Part shown: piece after piece, positions 12,801 through 27,800 of the stretch
Position numbering within the stretch: position 1 is the first letter of the stretch
How the letters are laid out: every line of letters begins with the position of its first letter
Assembly (NCBI GenBank): GCA_009869945.1
Contig: WIXG01000086.1
Span: 183,386 to 247,385, forward strand
Reading direction: 5' to 3'
DNA: 64,000 bases
From: Mesaphorura yosii
Taxonomy: Eukaryota; Arthropoda; Collembola; Poduromorpha; Tullbergiidae
Notes under the pieces: generated by a model
Told to the model about the DNA's origin: nothing
The model's input: the letters and a program-made list of their open reading frames with translations, nothing else
Database searches by the model: none
Program-made: the position numbers and the translations under genes

Positions 12801-15800
12801 AACACACGAGCACAAACATCAAAAAAATAATTGAGAACCTAAACCAACTCGTATTAACTGTTAGTAACATGGCAGGTCGTTCCATCTGATGCTACTCGTA
12901 AGTCTACACAGTCTAACGGAGTTAGTGTAAGTGTACGCTCAATACTCAATGTGTTAAAGCCTCGTTGCACTTGCAACTGGAATACTGGACAGGGGAATAG
13001 GACATTGGACACATAATCGGAGTCCTTCTCTACCTCTGCCTTCAGATATGCAACCATCTACGATATGCAATGCTAAAAGGGCTCACGGGAACCCTAATTA
13101 TGATTCTAATTATATGCTTGCGTGTATGCGTGATAAGAGATTGACGTGAAAGTGATGTGTAGGGGAAATTGGATGATTTGATTCATGAGCGTTTCTCGCA
13201 GTTCACGTAGCTGAAGCACGTTAATCAATAATGGTATGAACACCTCCGCGTGTACAAGAACGATTATTGCTTTTCCTTCCCACACCGTGCAAATGCGAAT
13301 GCGAGTCTAGCCCGAAGTAGGATGCACGATTCACGACTGACGTCGTGGAGTTCGGCGCTACGCTTGACCTAAATATGAAATGAACCTAGCAGCTAACGAA
13401 ATTTCATTTTTGGCACTCATCAGAGTCTCTTTTCCTTTTCGTAATGCATTACTACCAGTTTTGCCAAACTGATTTTTTAAATGGTTACTCTACATATAAT
13501 TTCATTTCTCGGCGAGTCTTTTATTATTGACCATGCACATTTCTCTGCTTAAAGACCAACCTCGCTCCACGTAATGGTTGACCAATTAAAGTGATTCAGC
13601 ACATTCCTTAATCTATTAAACTCTCTACTAGAATACTTCTCTCTGACGACCACTAAGGTATTCTGGAGAAAGACTCAAGTTGACTATATTTATCATTGCT
13701 ATTGGCTCGCAATGCCACGTGGTACAATTTGAGATAATCATAGTGTTTGTTGCTTTACAGACGAAGATTATTTGCATTCTCTCACGTCGGAGGCAGGCTG
13801 CGGGAAATAGTCTTAAGTATAATGGGAAGTTGTAAATAATTTATTTAAGCCTCTCTCCCTACAAAACTCAACTTTATGTCCAAGTTTTTAATCCGTGGAA
13901 AGGGAAAACAGACGAGACGAATGTTCCCTGCCACCTCTATGCTTTATGGTATACGGAAAAGAGCTGTTGTTACGACGCTATGAAAAATACTATAAATTCC
14001 AACGCCACAACCACAGAACACATCAACACTAAATACTCTGAAATATTGCAATACGTGAGTCGTTGTCTTTTTCAATTTCAATATTGGCATCTGCGCTAAA
14101 CTCACGGCTATAAAATGAAATTATAAAATGGAAAGTCTTCTCGAGTTTCTTCATACGATAATAATACACAAGAGCCTATCAACAAGTTAATTTGCACAAT
14201 TTTCATCAACCTTCGAAAAGTGGAATACTGTTAAAAGTAATTAGCAAAACAAATATAAGATCTTCCTACCACAACCTAAAACGAAGTATACTATTGTATT
14301 GTACCGTTCAATGCACTGGACGACGCGTAGTCTTTTTACGATGTCTTTTATGAGTTTGAAATAGCACTAAAGCTGTTTTTCCTTTCCGGCGTGCTAGAAA
14401 TTCTTTTTACAGAAACAAAGTGCCGACTCTCGATTTTATTTCCTATGTACTGCGTAAATACGCACGAAAGTTGTATTTAACGGATAATAGTTTGTCTCTG
14501 GGGTGTGATAAGAATATGACAGCAGATATGCAATATGGCATGGGTTCATATGTATCCTCATATGCATTGTTTCGAGTGCACAAATCGTGTTCGCTTTGAC
14601 TTTGGCATCAGTTAATCTCTTTCTCTTACGAAATTGCAATTATTCATTTACGCTTTGGACCATTGAAAGGTTTTATTTCGTTGACACAATGTTTCATTTC
14701 TTATTGAGCTCTCATTTTAAAATGGAAAGTCTGCAACGCACGGGCCTAGCTTAAAGTTTTCAGATCCTAGTCCTAATCTCAGCTACTTTGTACTTTCTAC
14801 GCTCACCGTCTACTGGTCGGACTCTGGTTCTGCACGCTAGACTTAAGAAGTACGCCACTATTTGTCTTTCTCCGTAAACGAAAACGTCTAAGACACTGGC
14901 TCTATATCACTCACCCTACGTGGCTATGCGTTCGCCTAGTCTAGCTATAGTGAAACAACCCTATGATAAAATATGGACTGAAAGTTGTAAATTGGTTCCT
15001 TGTTAGGCCGGAAATGATTCGCTGCTCTTACGCTGCACACGAGAGAAGAGAAAGTGCTGAGACGGTATGCATTATTGAGACGGACTAATTGCCTTTGGAC
15101 TGGACATTTGTATGAAATGAAAAATAACTATGATATATTGCCTCTCTACTCCTGTACCTCTCTATTCTTAATCTAGATTTATGGCTAACCTATCAACTAT
15201 CTCTCTACTCACTACGCCTAGCCCTACATCGTTGGAACACAAATCAAGACACTAATTGAACGGAACTCCAAATTTTCACTAAAAAGTGGAGGTTCATTGG
15301 AAGAAGTCTCGAACTCTTTTGGCGAATTCAATCTCTTTGTTGTCCTCGATTGTTTGCATTGAAATCACAGACTAGGTTGACTAAAGTTTTATCACTAAGT
15401 TACTAATCACTATAATTTCTCTCTCCCCGTTCGCTAATCTGATTAATTCTAGGCCGGTACCTACGAAAATTAATCTCATCTCAAATACGACCGCAGTTGA
15501 GAAGGTTTTGCATTGGTTCCCTCGTCGCTGACATTTCGCTTCAACAAATTACGAAATATGAGTGATCGCTTAACTCGGCACTGCGTCATATACTCGTTTA
15601 TGCCAACATTTAACCGTGCATTGTGGAAGGTAGATGAGGCAGGTGACTGCACGTCGGTGCTTTTAGTGTGAATCAATGAGCTTAGCATGTTGTGGTTCAG
15701 TAGTTCGGTGCGAGACAGAAACAAGGAGACGAACGAAAGAACTGCATTGAAGCCTAGATCGACGGCTGCCTGTCTACTTGGTTCTCTTAGAGACTCATGG

Positions 15801-18800
15801 CCTGAATTGGGAGCATGGTGATGCCCATCGGGTTGATGGCAATCCCAGCTGCGGGCTGGGGTTGGTTCTGATTAGTGAGAACCCCGAAAAAATTCTTGGG
15901 TGCCAAGTATGGAGTGTGATCGAGAGTGGAGAGAATGTGGTGGGTCCGTGAGTGACCGGACAGGGCGGACGAGTGACTGGCAGCCGCCCCGGCAATGGGG
16001 ATCGCGTAAGGAGTATACCTGATGGAAGTTGGAACTGCGTGGGCAGTACTTGTGCCTATGGCTGGAATTAGAATGAACTCACCATAGCTTGCACCACGAG
16101 TTGAAGCCCTCGTCTTGGCTAAATTCGATGGTAGCATGACTTCCTTTGGTTGCGCCTTCTTGCATTCTACCTGCTCAAACGGAATTAGTCTCACTAATTA
16201 GTCCATCTCGGACTCCGTTGCACTGTACTCTTCGTTTCCTTTCCCAGCAGATTAACACTTGCCCGTGCTGATCGTAACAGGGGGCGTAAATACTTGGTAT
16301 ATACTTACCATTTTATTGTTGATTTCATGGAAATGTATTTCGCAAACTTTATCAACAACATCTTCATTCTGGAACGTCACGAAACCAAATCCTGTCAACA
16401 ACAAAACCAACAACAGTCAGTGAATTACATTTAATCAGAGAGAACCAAGAAGCATAAACATATAAACAAAATTCTGAATGCCAAATTCCAAACCATGAAC
16501 ACAGCGCAATGGGGTAATGTCAGACGCGCAGTCAGGAAGCAATGCAATATTCAAACCAAAGTGTACAAGGAATGTTGGCCAACTGCACAGTAACAGGTCG
16601 GAATCTACAAATTATCATTGTACCTCGCTCGTTTCCCACATTAAGATCGGAGATAACGCTTTACCATTTAATTGCGACGTGGCGCATTTCTCGTGATGGC
16701 ACGACAAACATTCTGATCTCCTTTTGCCATAATTATTTCAACTATCTTGCCATCTCTGCAACGTGTCTGTCTGGCAGCAGACTACGCGGAGCTCAGAAAC
16801 CGTGTCTGTCTCCGTCAGGTGTTCAGATCGGAGAAGAAGAGCGAGAGACATGAGTTTCGGAAGACCCGTCTTTCGTTCCTCGCTGTTAACTCTTACTTTT
16901 CTGGCACTGTGCCCTTTCATTCTTGGCTAATTAACAAATGAAAGTCTCTCTCTGACAAAAAAAGCCAACATGAAAGTCGTATCATCAGAAATCCAAGCCA
17001 AAATTTCGGTGCAGCGCAGACAGCAGAAGAAGGGAAAGAAGAATTAATGCCTTATTCTGCAGAATGGAAGGTAGAGTCGAGTGAAACTTTAATTACGATT
17101 GAGCATGGAGAGATGAATAACCGGTTAGATGAATTGCACGGATGGACGCTATAATATATCAACATTCTAATAACATTAGAACTCTCGGTCGGGGATTCCA
17201 TTCATTTGCCGCACTCGGGTAATAAGATACATGGAAACAGAACGACAGATATTATTATTATATTATCCAATAAATAATGATAAATATCTCTGCACATTTC
17301 GCCTCGACTCGGGCCAGGTCCCTTCATTCCAACCGCCGCGTTCCGTCCGACAAATATTTCCATTCAACCCTAGCAAAATATTTTGCCAGCGACTTTAGCA
17401 TTTGTTTCACAGACAAAGATAAAGTGATGCGACTTAATGGCGAAATTCTAACTTGGCCGATTTGTTTCACCATGGCTCGCTAATGTTCGCTCTTTCCGAC
17501 GAATTCCACTTATGCCTGTGCTATCTTCGTACACGTGCACCACTTTGTCATTTCTATTCATCGAAGTCGAACGAAGGCATTTTACTCGGAACGGAACAAA
17601 GCAACAGGACTCACTCCTGCTTATTTATTTTACAGACAAAATATTAGTGAACTGGCAATTTGTGATCGAAATTAATTCTCAATGAGGAGAAAGCACACGT
17701 GAGAAAAATCTCGTCATATTTTCGTGCAAATCGAGATTTGTATCGAGCCACTACGCCTCGCAGCAGATTACAAGCCAAGCAATATCGATTACTTTAAACG
17801 CTGAACGATGAAAGCAAACAAGTGCTTTCACAAACCCATTGCCTTGAATGATTCCATGAGTAAAGATTGACAGAGAAAAGAGGGGTATGTAAAAAAAATC
17901 GCCAATTTAATATCGCGGTGTAAAAAGATCGAGAGTGTGGAAATATAGGACATGAAATAGATAGCCTCACAATAATATCGAAAGAAAAAAGATCGACACG
18001 GTCCAAACTATTAGAAATTTGACGGCTTTTGAGTCCTGTTCGGCAGTAGATATAAAAGAGTGCAACTAAAGTCTCAGAAATATCTTTGGAGCGCTTTTAA
18101 AACTCGTATAATCATAAATGTTGTCACAATGTTTCATAATATTGACGATGACGACCTGACGTGCAAATTTTAAAATTCGACCCTCTTCATGCAGTCGTCC
18201 AGCAAAAATTGTGCCTTCTTCGCAGTTCCAACTAATCTGACAAAATTAACTAACCTAACCAAACTTCATTCAATTCACTCATTTCCATACTCACATCGCA
18301 CCGAAATTCTACATTTCGGTCATCTTTCTGACATCGATCTTAGTATTAGTTTATTAATTCACATTTCGATAATTCGATTCGATCATATGCAATCTTTCTG
18401 ATTACGATATTATTCGCGCGATCTTTTTACATATCGATCTTTCAACTGGCGATATTTCTTCCTGCACCGGCCTTGAATGCTTTCCTCTTAATTCTTGCTT
18501 AAGCTGACTGACTGCATCTGTGCGCGATGTGCACGGAAAACCAACTTTTCATTTCTAACTTGCTTCTATTTATCTACATGAAAAACCGATTTGTCTCTTC
18601 AACAGTTTTGACGACGCGATTTCTCTTCACTTTCCTACTTTTACGCTCTGAGCATTGTGCGGGAGCAGTTCAAGTGGTTCTCATGTGTTCTCCCAGTCGT
18701 TCACCGAAACCATAATCCTCAAGTAACATTATTTAACTTCAAATGCACACACATGGGCATATGGCGTTCCAGGGCTGTTTTTGAGTGCTACTGCTGAACT

Positions 18801-21800
18801 CCTTTCAATTACAATAAATATTATATGCCACACCTAATGCACGGCCTCGCTGCATGCCAGACTACTCATGTGGCCTTGGAATAAAGGCATAAGAAGCCTC
18901 AAAAGACATTTCGCAATCCTCGTTATACTGAATATTCTGTGTTTAGTCAGAGTTTGTAAATTTGGACTACAAAATTCTTGTTTGCACTCAACAAGTGAGA
19001 ATGCTTGACTATTTCGCAAAAAATTAAAGACACGGAGTACGAAGAGCCCTATCCGCGCCTCTTCATGAATCTGCCTACTCAATTTTCGCTTAAGTAGACA
19101 TATAAAACAAAATTCTCCAACACACACGCATGAAGTGGGTGTTTCATTGTCCTATCCTATGCCGTCCATATTTTGCCGCATATCCCATCATCCACAGCCA
19201 TAATATTTTCTGCGATCAACACCAGCACGGCCAAAGGAGAGAAACACTCAACACACAATATGCAACCCGCTTAATAAATGCAAAAGATAGAATATTTCCA
19301 AAATTTTGCTCATATATTCACGTTGATATATAAATCAACTCAACAGTTCGCGCAACTTTTCTTGCCTGGTTTTCCTAATATTTGCTTGAGCATTTCAGAA
19401 TAATAATACATCACCGACAAAGACTCCTCAGTTCTCATCGCTCTTCAGCCGCACTCGGCGGCATTGTGTGAGTCTGGACTCGGCTGTTTATGGAATTCAT
19501 AAGCATGTAAAGTAATAGAATTGGAATAATGCATGCACAATGCTATTATAATTCCTTCTCTTTCACTCTGCTCTGATTCTCTGCACAAGAATAATGTTGA
19601 CAGAATAAAAAGGAAAAGTTTAATAGATGTATTTATTTATTATATTACAGCTTTATTCTATTTCCCTGAACTGAACTGGTTATTTTGCGCCCTTGCAGCC
19701 TTGTACAAATGCCTTCAACGCTCTCATCGACACGCGGGAAAATAAATCGCATTACTTACTTAGCATTTATGCGACACGAGAGTATGCAGTGTCAGACGCT
19801 CAACACGTACAACGAGGGCAGAGCGTCGTACACTCCAAACTATGAATCTGCTCTAAATTGTTAATTTGAATTTTATTGAATTCCTGAACTTATTTTTTTT
19901 GCTCTGTCCTCTTCCATTCGCTGACTTCGTACACAGGACAGTATTTTTATTGCGTAATAAATCTGATTTACAATTGAGAATCTGCCACATCGGCGTGGAG
20001 CGATCTGAGCCTCCCATCGTCAAGTCACTCACTCCTTGTATCTTGTTGCGATTCTTCAACTGGAGAATTTAATTGTTTATTTCCTCAGTTGCAATTTCAA
20101 TATCATTCCAGTTTCAGCGTGTGCTGAAAGCGGACAATCGAGACAACGAGGAGCAGCAGCGCACAAAGTACGATGGCACAACTTTTATTTATTTTGATGA
20201 TTATTATGTACAAGCAAGGAATAATGACTGCATTCACTGACATCAAGGTTCTAACTATGCGGAACAACTTCTCTGCACCGTGGAAACTTTCTTTCGCGAC
20301 TGAGTGAGCAGAAAGGTCGAACTCCAAGAAGAGTAGAATTTATGTGCATTCATTTTTTGAAATTGCTCACCTAAAGTTAAATTCGAGGCCGAGTACAGGC
20401 AGAAATCGACGGCGAATGTGGCCTGTACATTCCTTTGTCAAATTTACGAGTTACTTTCACAATTTCGTGATGTTACTCTAACTATTTTCATTTCTTTCGA
20501 TTCGCATTGCTTGCTACTTCCAATTCGGAATGCCGAACAACGTATAGGTAAAAATTCAATTTCTTTTGCACACATTCATTTCCTTCTTGTTCTCTTTTTG
20601 GACATCTCGCAAACAGTTGCAGCGCACGGTGAACGGCACGCCCAGCTCGTGCAGGTCTGAGCGATGTAGTAGTCGAAGGTTGAACGTTGATTATGCTTCA
20701 CCACAGTAACTCAAGCCTACTTTATTTCCTGAACTTTGATAAAATATCTGAATGTGCACAACATGTAAATAAGTATTTCCATACAAAGTGCCATTACCTT
20801 TCACTGCCTCAATACTTGCATTTTGTTAACTCACAACTTTCTGAAATCGCATCTGCAATAGTTGAGTAAATGTTCGATCCGGAACTCACACGACTCGTCA
20901 CCTCCCAACATTAGATTAAATTCTTAATTTCAAACTCTCCTGCAAGAATATATGAGGCAATGAGAATGATATTCCAACTCCTCCTCACAAGGCCTGTAAA
21001 GTTACGTGAAGATTTTGGGGTCCCGCCTTTCTCTTTATGTTCGCAGGAAGGAGAAAATTATAACTGTACTGACTCGAGCATTACCGTTAACCTCAGAAAC
21101 TCCAATAAGACCAAATTTATGAAGCAAATTAAGAACCAATTACTTTAGCTCTTTCCTCTACCTGCGTTCAATATCATAACTTCTTTCCACACAAAGCACA
21201 AATTCTTGCTAAAAAGTGAAAGTTTTCAAAATTATTTTTCCCCATTTCTTTTTCGACAATTGGTGTGCGCTCATTTACTGTTATTACGGTATTCCATAAC
21301 AAATGTAAGAAATGAGCGATAAATTCAGAAAGCACTCGAACGGTTGGAATGAAACGACGCGACTGGCGTGTGAGAATATAAAATTGGTAAAAAATGTAAT
21401 AAACGAAACGCGTTCTATTGGTTTTGGCAAGGAATATGGCATGATAGTTGGAGTAATGTAATGTCTGCATAATGAGCACGCTTGCTGAGTTCAGTTGCAT
21501 TATGAAGTGATGACAAAATGTCAGAAAATGGAAACTCAAGTGCAAGAGTTTTAAGTTTAGTGAAGATTGAAATATTAAATTAATTGGACGCCGAGAATTT
21601 ACGTTAATCTTGACTGAATTCTCTGCATGCATTAGGCGCAGGGAGACAGCATGAGCGAATTTAATATTGATTTGTGATTTTTGTATTATGACAGAATAGA
21701 AAGAAACACATATATCGAAAAAGTACACTCAACGGTTAATATATTATTATATTATGCTTATGTGCATGTAAAGGAGAAAATCTCAAGTCGTCTTTAGGGA

Positions 21801-24800
21801 ATTCAAACAAAAACGGCTGCGAGAGGAGAGAAAGAAAAGAAAACACGCAGAGTAAAAGCCCTGACAAAATAAAATGATGGAATTACATCGGATAGAAAAC
21901 CTAGAAATAATATCTTCTTATAGAAAGAAAGTGCAACGCAGTGTCCAGTGTGTACTCTCGAAGAAAGCATTCATACGAGTAAATGCGGCCAAAGCATGGC
22001 ATTCCGCCGTTACCATCACCATTACGGTGGGAAGCCTATGCGAACACGCAGCAAAGCACTATAACAATAGTTTATAAATATGTTAATCTGGACAGGCAAG
22101 ATAAAAACGCGTACCGATCAGGTAGGGCAAATAATTCAATTAAGCCCTCAACTTCTGCTACTCGTCATTTGCGTACCTGCCCCATGCTAAATGATTAATG
22201 TCTGCACATGTAAGCATCAAATATTAATTGACGACGGTCAATAGGGCATTACTAAACAGTCCAAGGAGGAATGCGAGAAGCACAGCGGCGGTATTTATCA
22301 AAGAGGAAGATACACGACGACTTTGACGAGCGGCTTCAGCCATAAAATTAGATTTAGTACAGAAATAAAACTCACGAGACAAATACTTCATAAAGTATGT
22401 ATGAAATTTTGAATGATTTATGCAACTTGTACTACCACAACCCAGTCGCACTTTGAAAGAGGAGACAATTTGTAGTGCGCTTTTGGTATGCCAGACGCCT
22501 GTCGCCGTTCGGAGACCAGGCAAGTTGGGCACAAATGAATGGAACGGCAATACCTTTAAATATTCAGCAAATTAATAATTGGGCTCCTTTGAAGCATTTT
22601 CCAGAAAATTCATTGAGTAAAATCTCATGTAGAAAATGTCGCACGCAATGTATCGCACGGACAATCCGGTGGCTAATGCACGGTGCTTCGACTGAGGTTT
22701 CTAAATCGAAGTGGAACAACCCATGCTAAGAATCAGTAACCACATATTTCTGTCAGAACACTTGAGCGCCCGACAGCGATGCATAATGTATCCCGCAATG
22801 CGTTGGATGTGGGCTCTGGTTGACTGTTCTTTTTCTGGTTCGTTTGCAAGTTATGGTGGAGCGGCACAAACATCTGAACGAACTGTAATAATAATTCGGC
22901 GTGAACTTGATGTGCTTTTTACATGGAATCTTTTGGCACCTCTTCACCGTGAATCGTCTGCAGCAGATTATGGGAAACATAAAATTATTCTAATTTTACT
23001 CCGATCTAATTTATGTATGTAAGTGTGAATCTGTGCCGCTGTGCGTCATTTCCATTGCAAAGAGTAGTAAAGTACCGTGCAATGTCTCACACTTGCCAGT
23101 GTAATGGACATAATAATATAATAAGGATAATCTTCGGCGTGTTGGTATACGACGAGCACCAAGTGCTTCAGGCAGATGAAGCGACTGGCATGAATCGACT
23201 GTCTTTATTAATGTCAGTTTCTTAAATGACGTCAACCATATTGCTCAATAACAGGACACGCAAACGGCACAAAGTGTCTAAGAGCGTTTACATATTCAGC
23301 CACTTCTGTCAGTCGTTCACAATGGAACACAACTCCTACGACAATTCCCGACGCTTTCATTTCGAATTCATAATTCCTCCAACCCGTTCTTGCCTTTATC
23401 ATTCCATCATTCGCACGTCGCCGAATTTGACGAAATCAAGTATGCGTTCTTGGTTTTAGATTAAACGCCAATAATGCCATCGTATTCACATTCGGGTATT
23501 TTCCAATTTGTGACTGACGAATATTAACGCGTATGTGCATATCTCCGTTGCTGTCGAATGTCGCCAACATTTTTAATAAAGTGTTATCTCGTTTGAAATG
23601 CCGACGTCATATTTCCTACACGCATGCACACCAGACAAACTCAGTGCAAGTCGAAGAGATGCGCCAAAGTACGCGTTGTCTTTCATTGATAATAACGCCA
23701 CTTCTCAGGGAGTGACACTGACTAAGCGACTGTCTGCTTGATCGAACGAAGTGCTGTTAATGCAGCTGACTTGCACGACTTAGAAGGATGATGTTTACAC
23801 GCGCCCCGCTACGCGGAGCTTACCTGAACTACCAACGAATTGACTAAGATGTGGACTAAAGTGCTGTGATTCATGAGGTGTTGTGACCTATATCAGCGGA
23901 TTCCCCATTAAAATACAAGACCTTTTCACTAACCAATTTTGTAGAAATTTCCCATAGGGGCGGAGTTATGACCGAAAAACCGAATTCGGGGTTTCCTTAA
24001 TAACTCCCTGAGAATACATTTTCGCTACAGACACGCGTAGTATAAAATGTTTGCCTCGTTGAGGGGTACCCAACGATATAGAAACTTCTCGACACGGATT
24101 CAAAATGGCGGAGATATGGCCGAAAAATTGAAGGCAAAAAAACTGACTTTCGGTTTTTTCTCTGTATCTCGGTAGGCTTGAACTTTTGATCGAGACGCAT
24201 GTTATAGCAAATGTTTTCCACATAATGGGCTTTCCAACGCCACATTCGGGGCCAGGTTCGGACCGGGTATTACGGAGTTACAACAATTAAAAAACCGAAT
24301 TTCAGTTTTTTTCTCAATTTTCGCATTTTGGCTTAACACATGCATAAGTGGATGAACTCGGGTAATTTTGAGGCAATTTGTGACATTTTCAAGTTGCCCC
24401 ACCCACAAAATCAAAATTCGGTTTTTTCTCCGTACCTGTGGGAATGAATTTTGATCGAGACATGTGATCCATGAAATGGTCATCTACTCGGAGGCTGTCC
24501 AATGACACATTCTGTGAACATCTCGGGCAGGGTACTTCCGAGTTACAACAATTAAACCAAACCCGAATTTCGGTTTTTTCTCAATATCTCTCTATGGTGT
24601 AATTTTCCCTTAAGACATGCATAAGCAAAAGTGTTCAAGTAGTTCTGGGGTAACTTTAGACATGTCTCACATTGCTCCATCTTGTAGTGTGAATGTACCA
24701 GGTCAATTTTAATGTTGTAAATCTATTATTTCACACTTTGACTTAAGACATGTCTAAAAAATGTTTGTCTCAAGGAGCCCTCGGCTGGGGTACTGTGAGA

Positions 24801-27800
24801 CGTATGCTATATCTTGCTAGGACGTAATTTTGGCTACATGCATGTATAAGGGAAGTTGTTGGGGCCCCTTGAGACAACTTGCCTCAACCTCCCGACGTGG
24901 CCCTGGAGGCGGCGCACGGCGGGTAGGCGCATGTCCGGCCTGTTGAATGAAATTCGTAAGGAGACGGTATAAGGGGCTGTGACACCGCTTAGTGGTCCTG
25001 GCCCGGAATGTTTGTGATAGCCGACAAACCGACTTTATGTGTGCCAAGTAAGCTCTGTGTTATAAACTTTCAGTCTCAGTTTTATGGAATTTCAACATCG
25101 GTACATTTATGTCTGCGTTAATTATAATCCAACTTTACAAGTTTACCTCTGGAGATGAGGCAAAGCTGTTCTATTAATAAAATTACCGCATTAGCCTTAA
25201 GGATTCCTGCATTCGCTTACCCAGTCAATAAAGTAAAGTTTGAATTATTCACCACTACAATCGAATTGTGTGAATGCTACAATGGAAGTTTGGCAACTTG
25301 GAAAGTCGATACACAATAGACATGTCTCAAGACCTTGTCCATGTCGAGAAAACGAAGGAGGCACTGTGTTCGGTTTGGTCAATTGAAAAGGTTGACATAT
25401 GTTGGAGTAAAGCTGCATTATTGACACACTAAATGAGCTTACCTCTGTGTCTGTTCGTTTGCTTGTCAAACATCAGCATTGCATCTTCAATCTGAAACAG
25501 CAATAAAAGATTAAATCAGAGATAAGATCTCATGCAGTACACTGCGCAATTTGAATACAGTCTAAACGCAGCGGCTCGTAAATCGCATTGCATTTCTTTT
25601 CTCCAAATATGCGCTTGAGTGCACTTACGCAGGTATTTATAACGCAAATGAGTTGATATTCTGTCAATTAGTGAGTCATTATACAATAACAGACAACCCG
25701 AATTTATTAGAGTATACATAACCTTTTTGTCAAATCGTGTGCGTGTGCGAACGTAGAATTGTAGTGAACATCAAATTACTGTCACCATGTCTGGAGCAAT
25801 TTCCTCCAATTAAGTGGGTGCAATGTTCATCCGTGGCACTTTAAATATTAATTCAAACTCTTCTGACGATCATTGTTCTGTTCGGAATTACTTTAGCTCT
25901 TGAATTCAGGTTTTTCAGAAGGAATTTGTGCATGTGCCCAAGCCCTCGCATTCGCATACCGACGGCAGAAATGTTTACACGTGCAAAACAATGTAACGAG
26001 ACACTTTTAATTTAGGTGCTCGAATAAAGAAGCCTATCATTAAACATTCACGGACGCAATGCTCGAAATGCGCGTAGTAAGTCGCTTCGCATTGTTAGCG
26101 AGTCCCCATTCTGCCCAATTGCATGCGTCTATTTCAGACAGGAAATGAGACATAATAGCATAATAGATGTTGCCATGTCAGAATGGCGGGGTAGAATATA
26201 TCGGCCCGTGCATGTCACACGTGTATTAATTCTGACAAAAGTGCTGCTATTTAAGCATGGTTCCTTCTGCTGATATTCTAATAAATTCTATAAAATCGGG
26301 ATCCAAAAAGTAGGAAATCAGGTTAATGAGCGGAGTGAAGGAGATTTTTGCTCACTTCAGATTTGCCATCTGTAATGACAATGGTGCAAGTGATGCAGAT
26401 ACACAGGCAGAGTGGCATGGGTTGACATTTTCGCTTTCATGTGCACCGCTGGCTTGCAGATGTAACTCTTTGTTGACTTCAATTTTGCCTAAAGACACGA
26501 ATTGTGAGCAGCGGAGAGAAGGGCGATGGGGCGAAAGGCTACGCGTGCAAGTGAAAAACGCATTAATCCCAGATGTAACTTTCACTTAGCGAGACACTGT
26601 CTACCAGAAATTCCTGACATTAGTAACAATGTCTTTCCCATTCTTCATATTCCTGGTGGAGTGTGTGGGAGCGCTTCACAGGACTTCCAACTCGCACACA
26701 TGTCTTTGCCTCTGCTCCGGTCCCGCACACACTCATCGATGCTCCCAACTCAAACATATTAGATAACTAAAAAATAGCTTAGTAATATAAACGCGGAAAA
26801 AGCGCATTAAGCCCCACACTTGTTTGTAATGCGAATGTGCTCCTTGTCTGTGTCTGAAGGATTAAAAATCACATTGTGCAGGATATTTTACACTTGTAAA
26901 GTTCCAACAAATGCTTATTTAAACAGCAATTTTTAAAAGTAGAGTGGCAGGCTCGTTCCAGCGCGATGCCTTTCAATTAAAGATTAAAGTATGTTTGACT
27001 TCTTCGTATGGGACAGACTCATGAAGTCTAGCTGGGCACGTGCAAAAAAGGCCCCGACGCGACTTTTAGTCGGTCGATAACATGGAATTGCAAATCAAAT
27101 TGTGCCTGGAATCGTACGTTTTCAGGAAATAAAAATGCAAGCAACACACTTTACACTTCTCAAAGTGTCTTATAAATGCGTGAACCGTGGACACAAAAAC
27201 AATCAAACTGCGAGGCTCAGGCGGGAGCATTATCATATTTGTCACGTTGCATGCGGGGGAAAGTTGATGCCCGCTCGCATCTAATTGCACGGTTTGATTC
27301 CGTCTGCTGGTGGGCTGTGCCGTAAGCGCGCGGGTGACATTTTTAACTGTGGCCTAGACCCGGAGTGGACATAAAATATTACTGAGGTAAATTCCGCTTT
27401 TAGTTTCGTAATGACTGAGTGGGTAATCAATTTTTGTCGACTATTACGGGAAGCGTATAAATTCTGTCCTTTCAGCAGTCGCTTTTATAATTTTTCAATA
27501 GGCCTTTAGAGGTAGGCACTCTACACGCATAAATGATGGTTTGTAGTTGAATTATCGACATCACAGACAAGGCAGGGGACATGTCGATTACTCTGCTGTA
27601 CGGACAGAGTAATTATATCTTAACTCAACCATGCATTATTAAGGAAAGGGCAAAAGCTATGGCATGCCTATCTGCGAGTGAGTCGAAAGAGAAAAGGTTA
27701 TTTGTTGGATCAATCGTGAATTCTTTGTCATTTCGGAGAGAGAAATACAGGCCTGAGAATAAAAAATCCATCATGATGCCTTACTTTACTCTCTTGCTTA

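Noticed and set aside
21174..21728. 184-codon minus-strand open frame, one of the longest frames in the window
   Set aside because: AT-rich, hydrophobic and low-information product with no recognisable domain, inside the longest Rbp6 intron. Long frames of this kind occur by chance in 64 kb.
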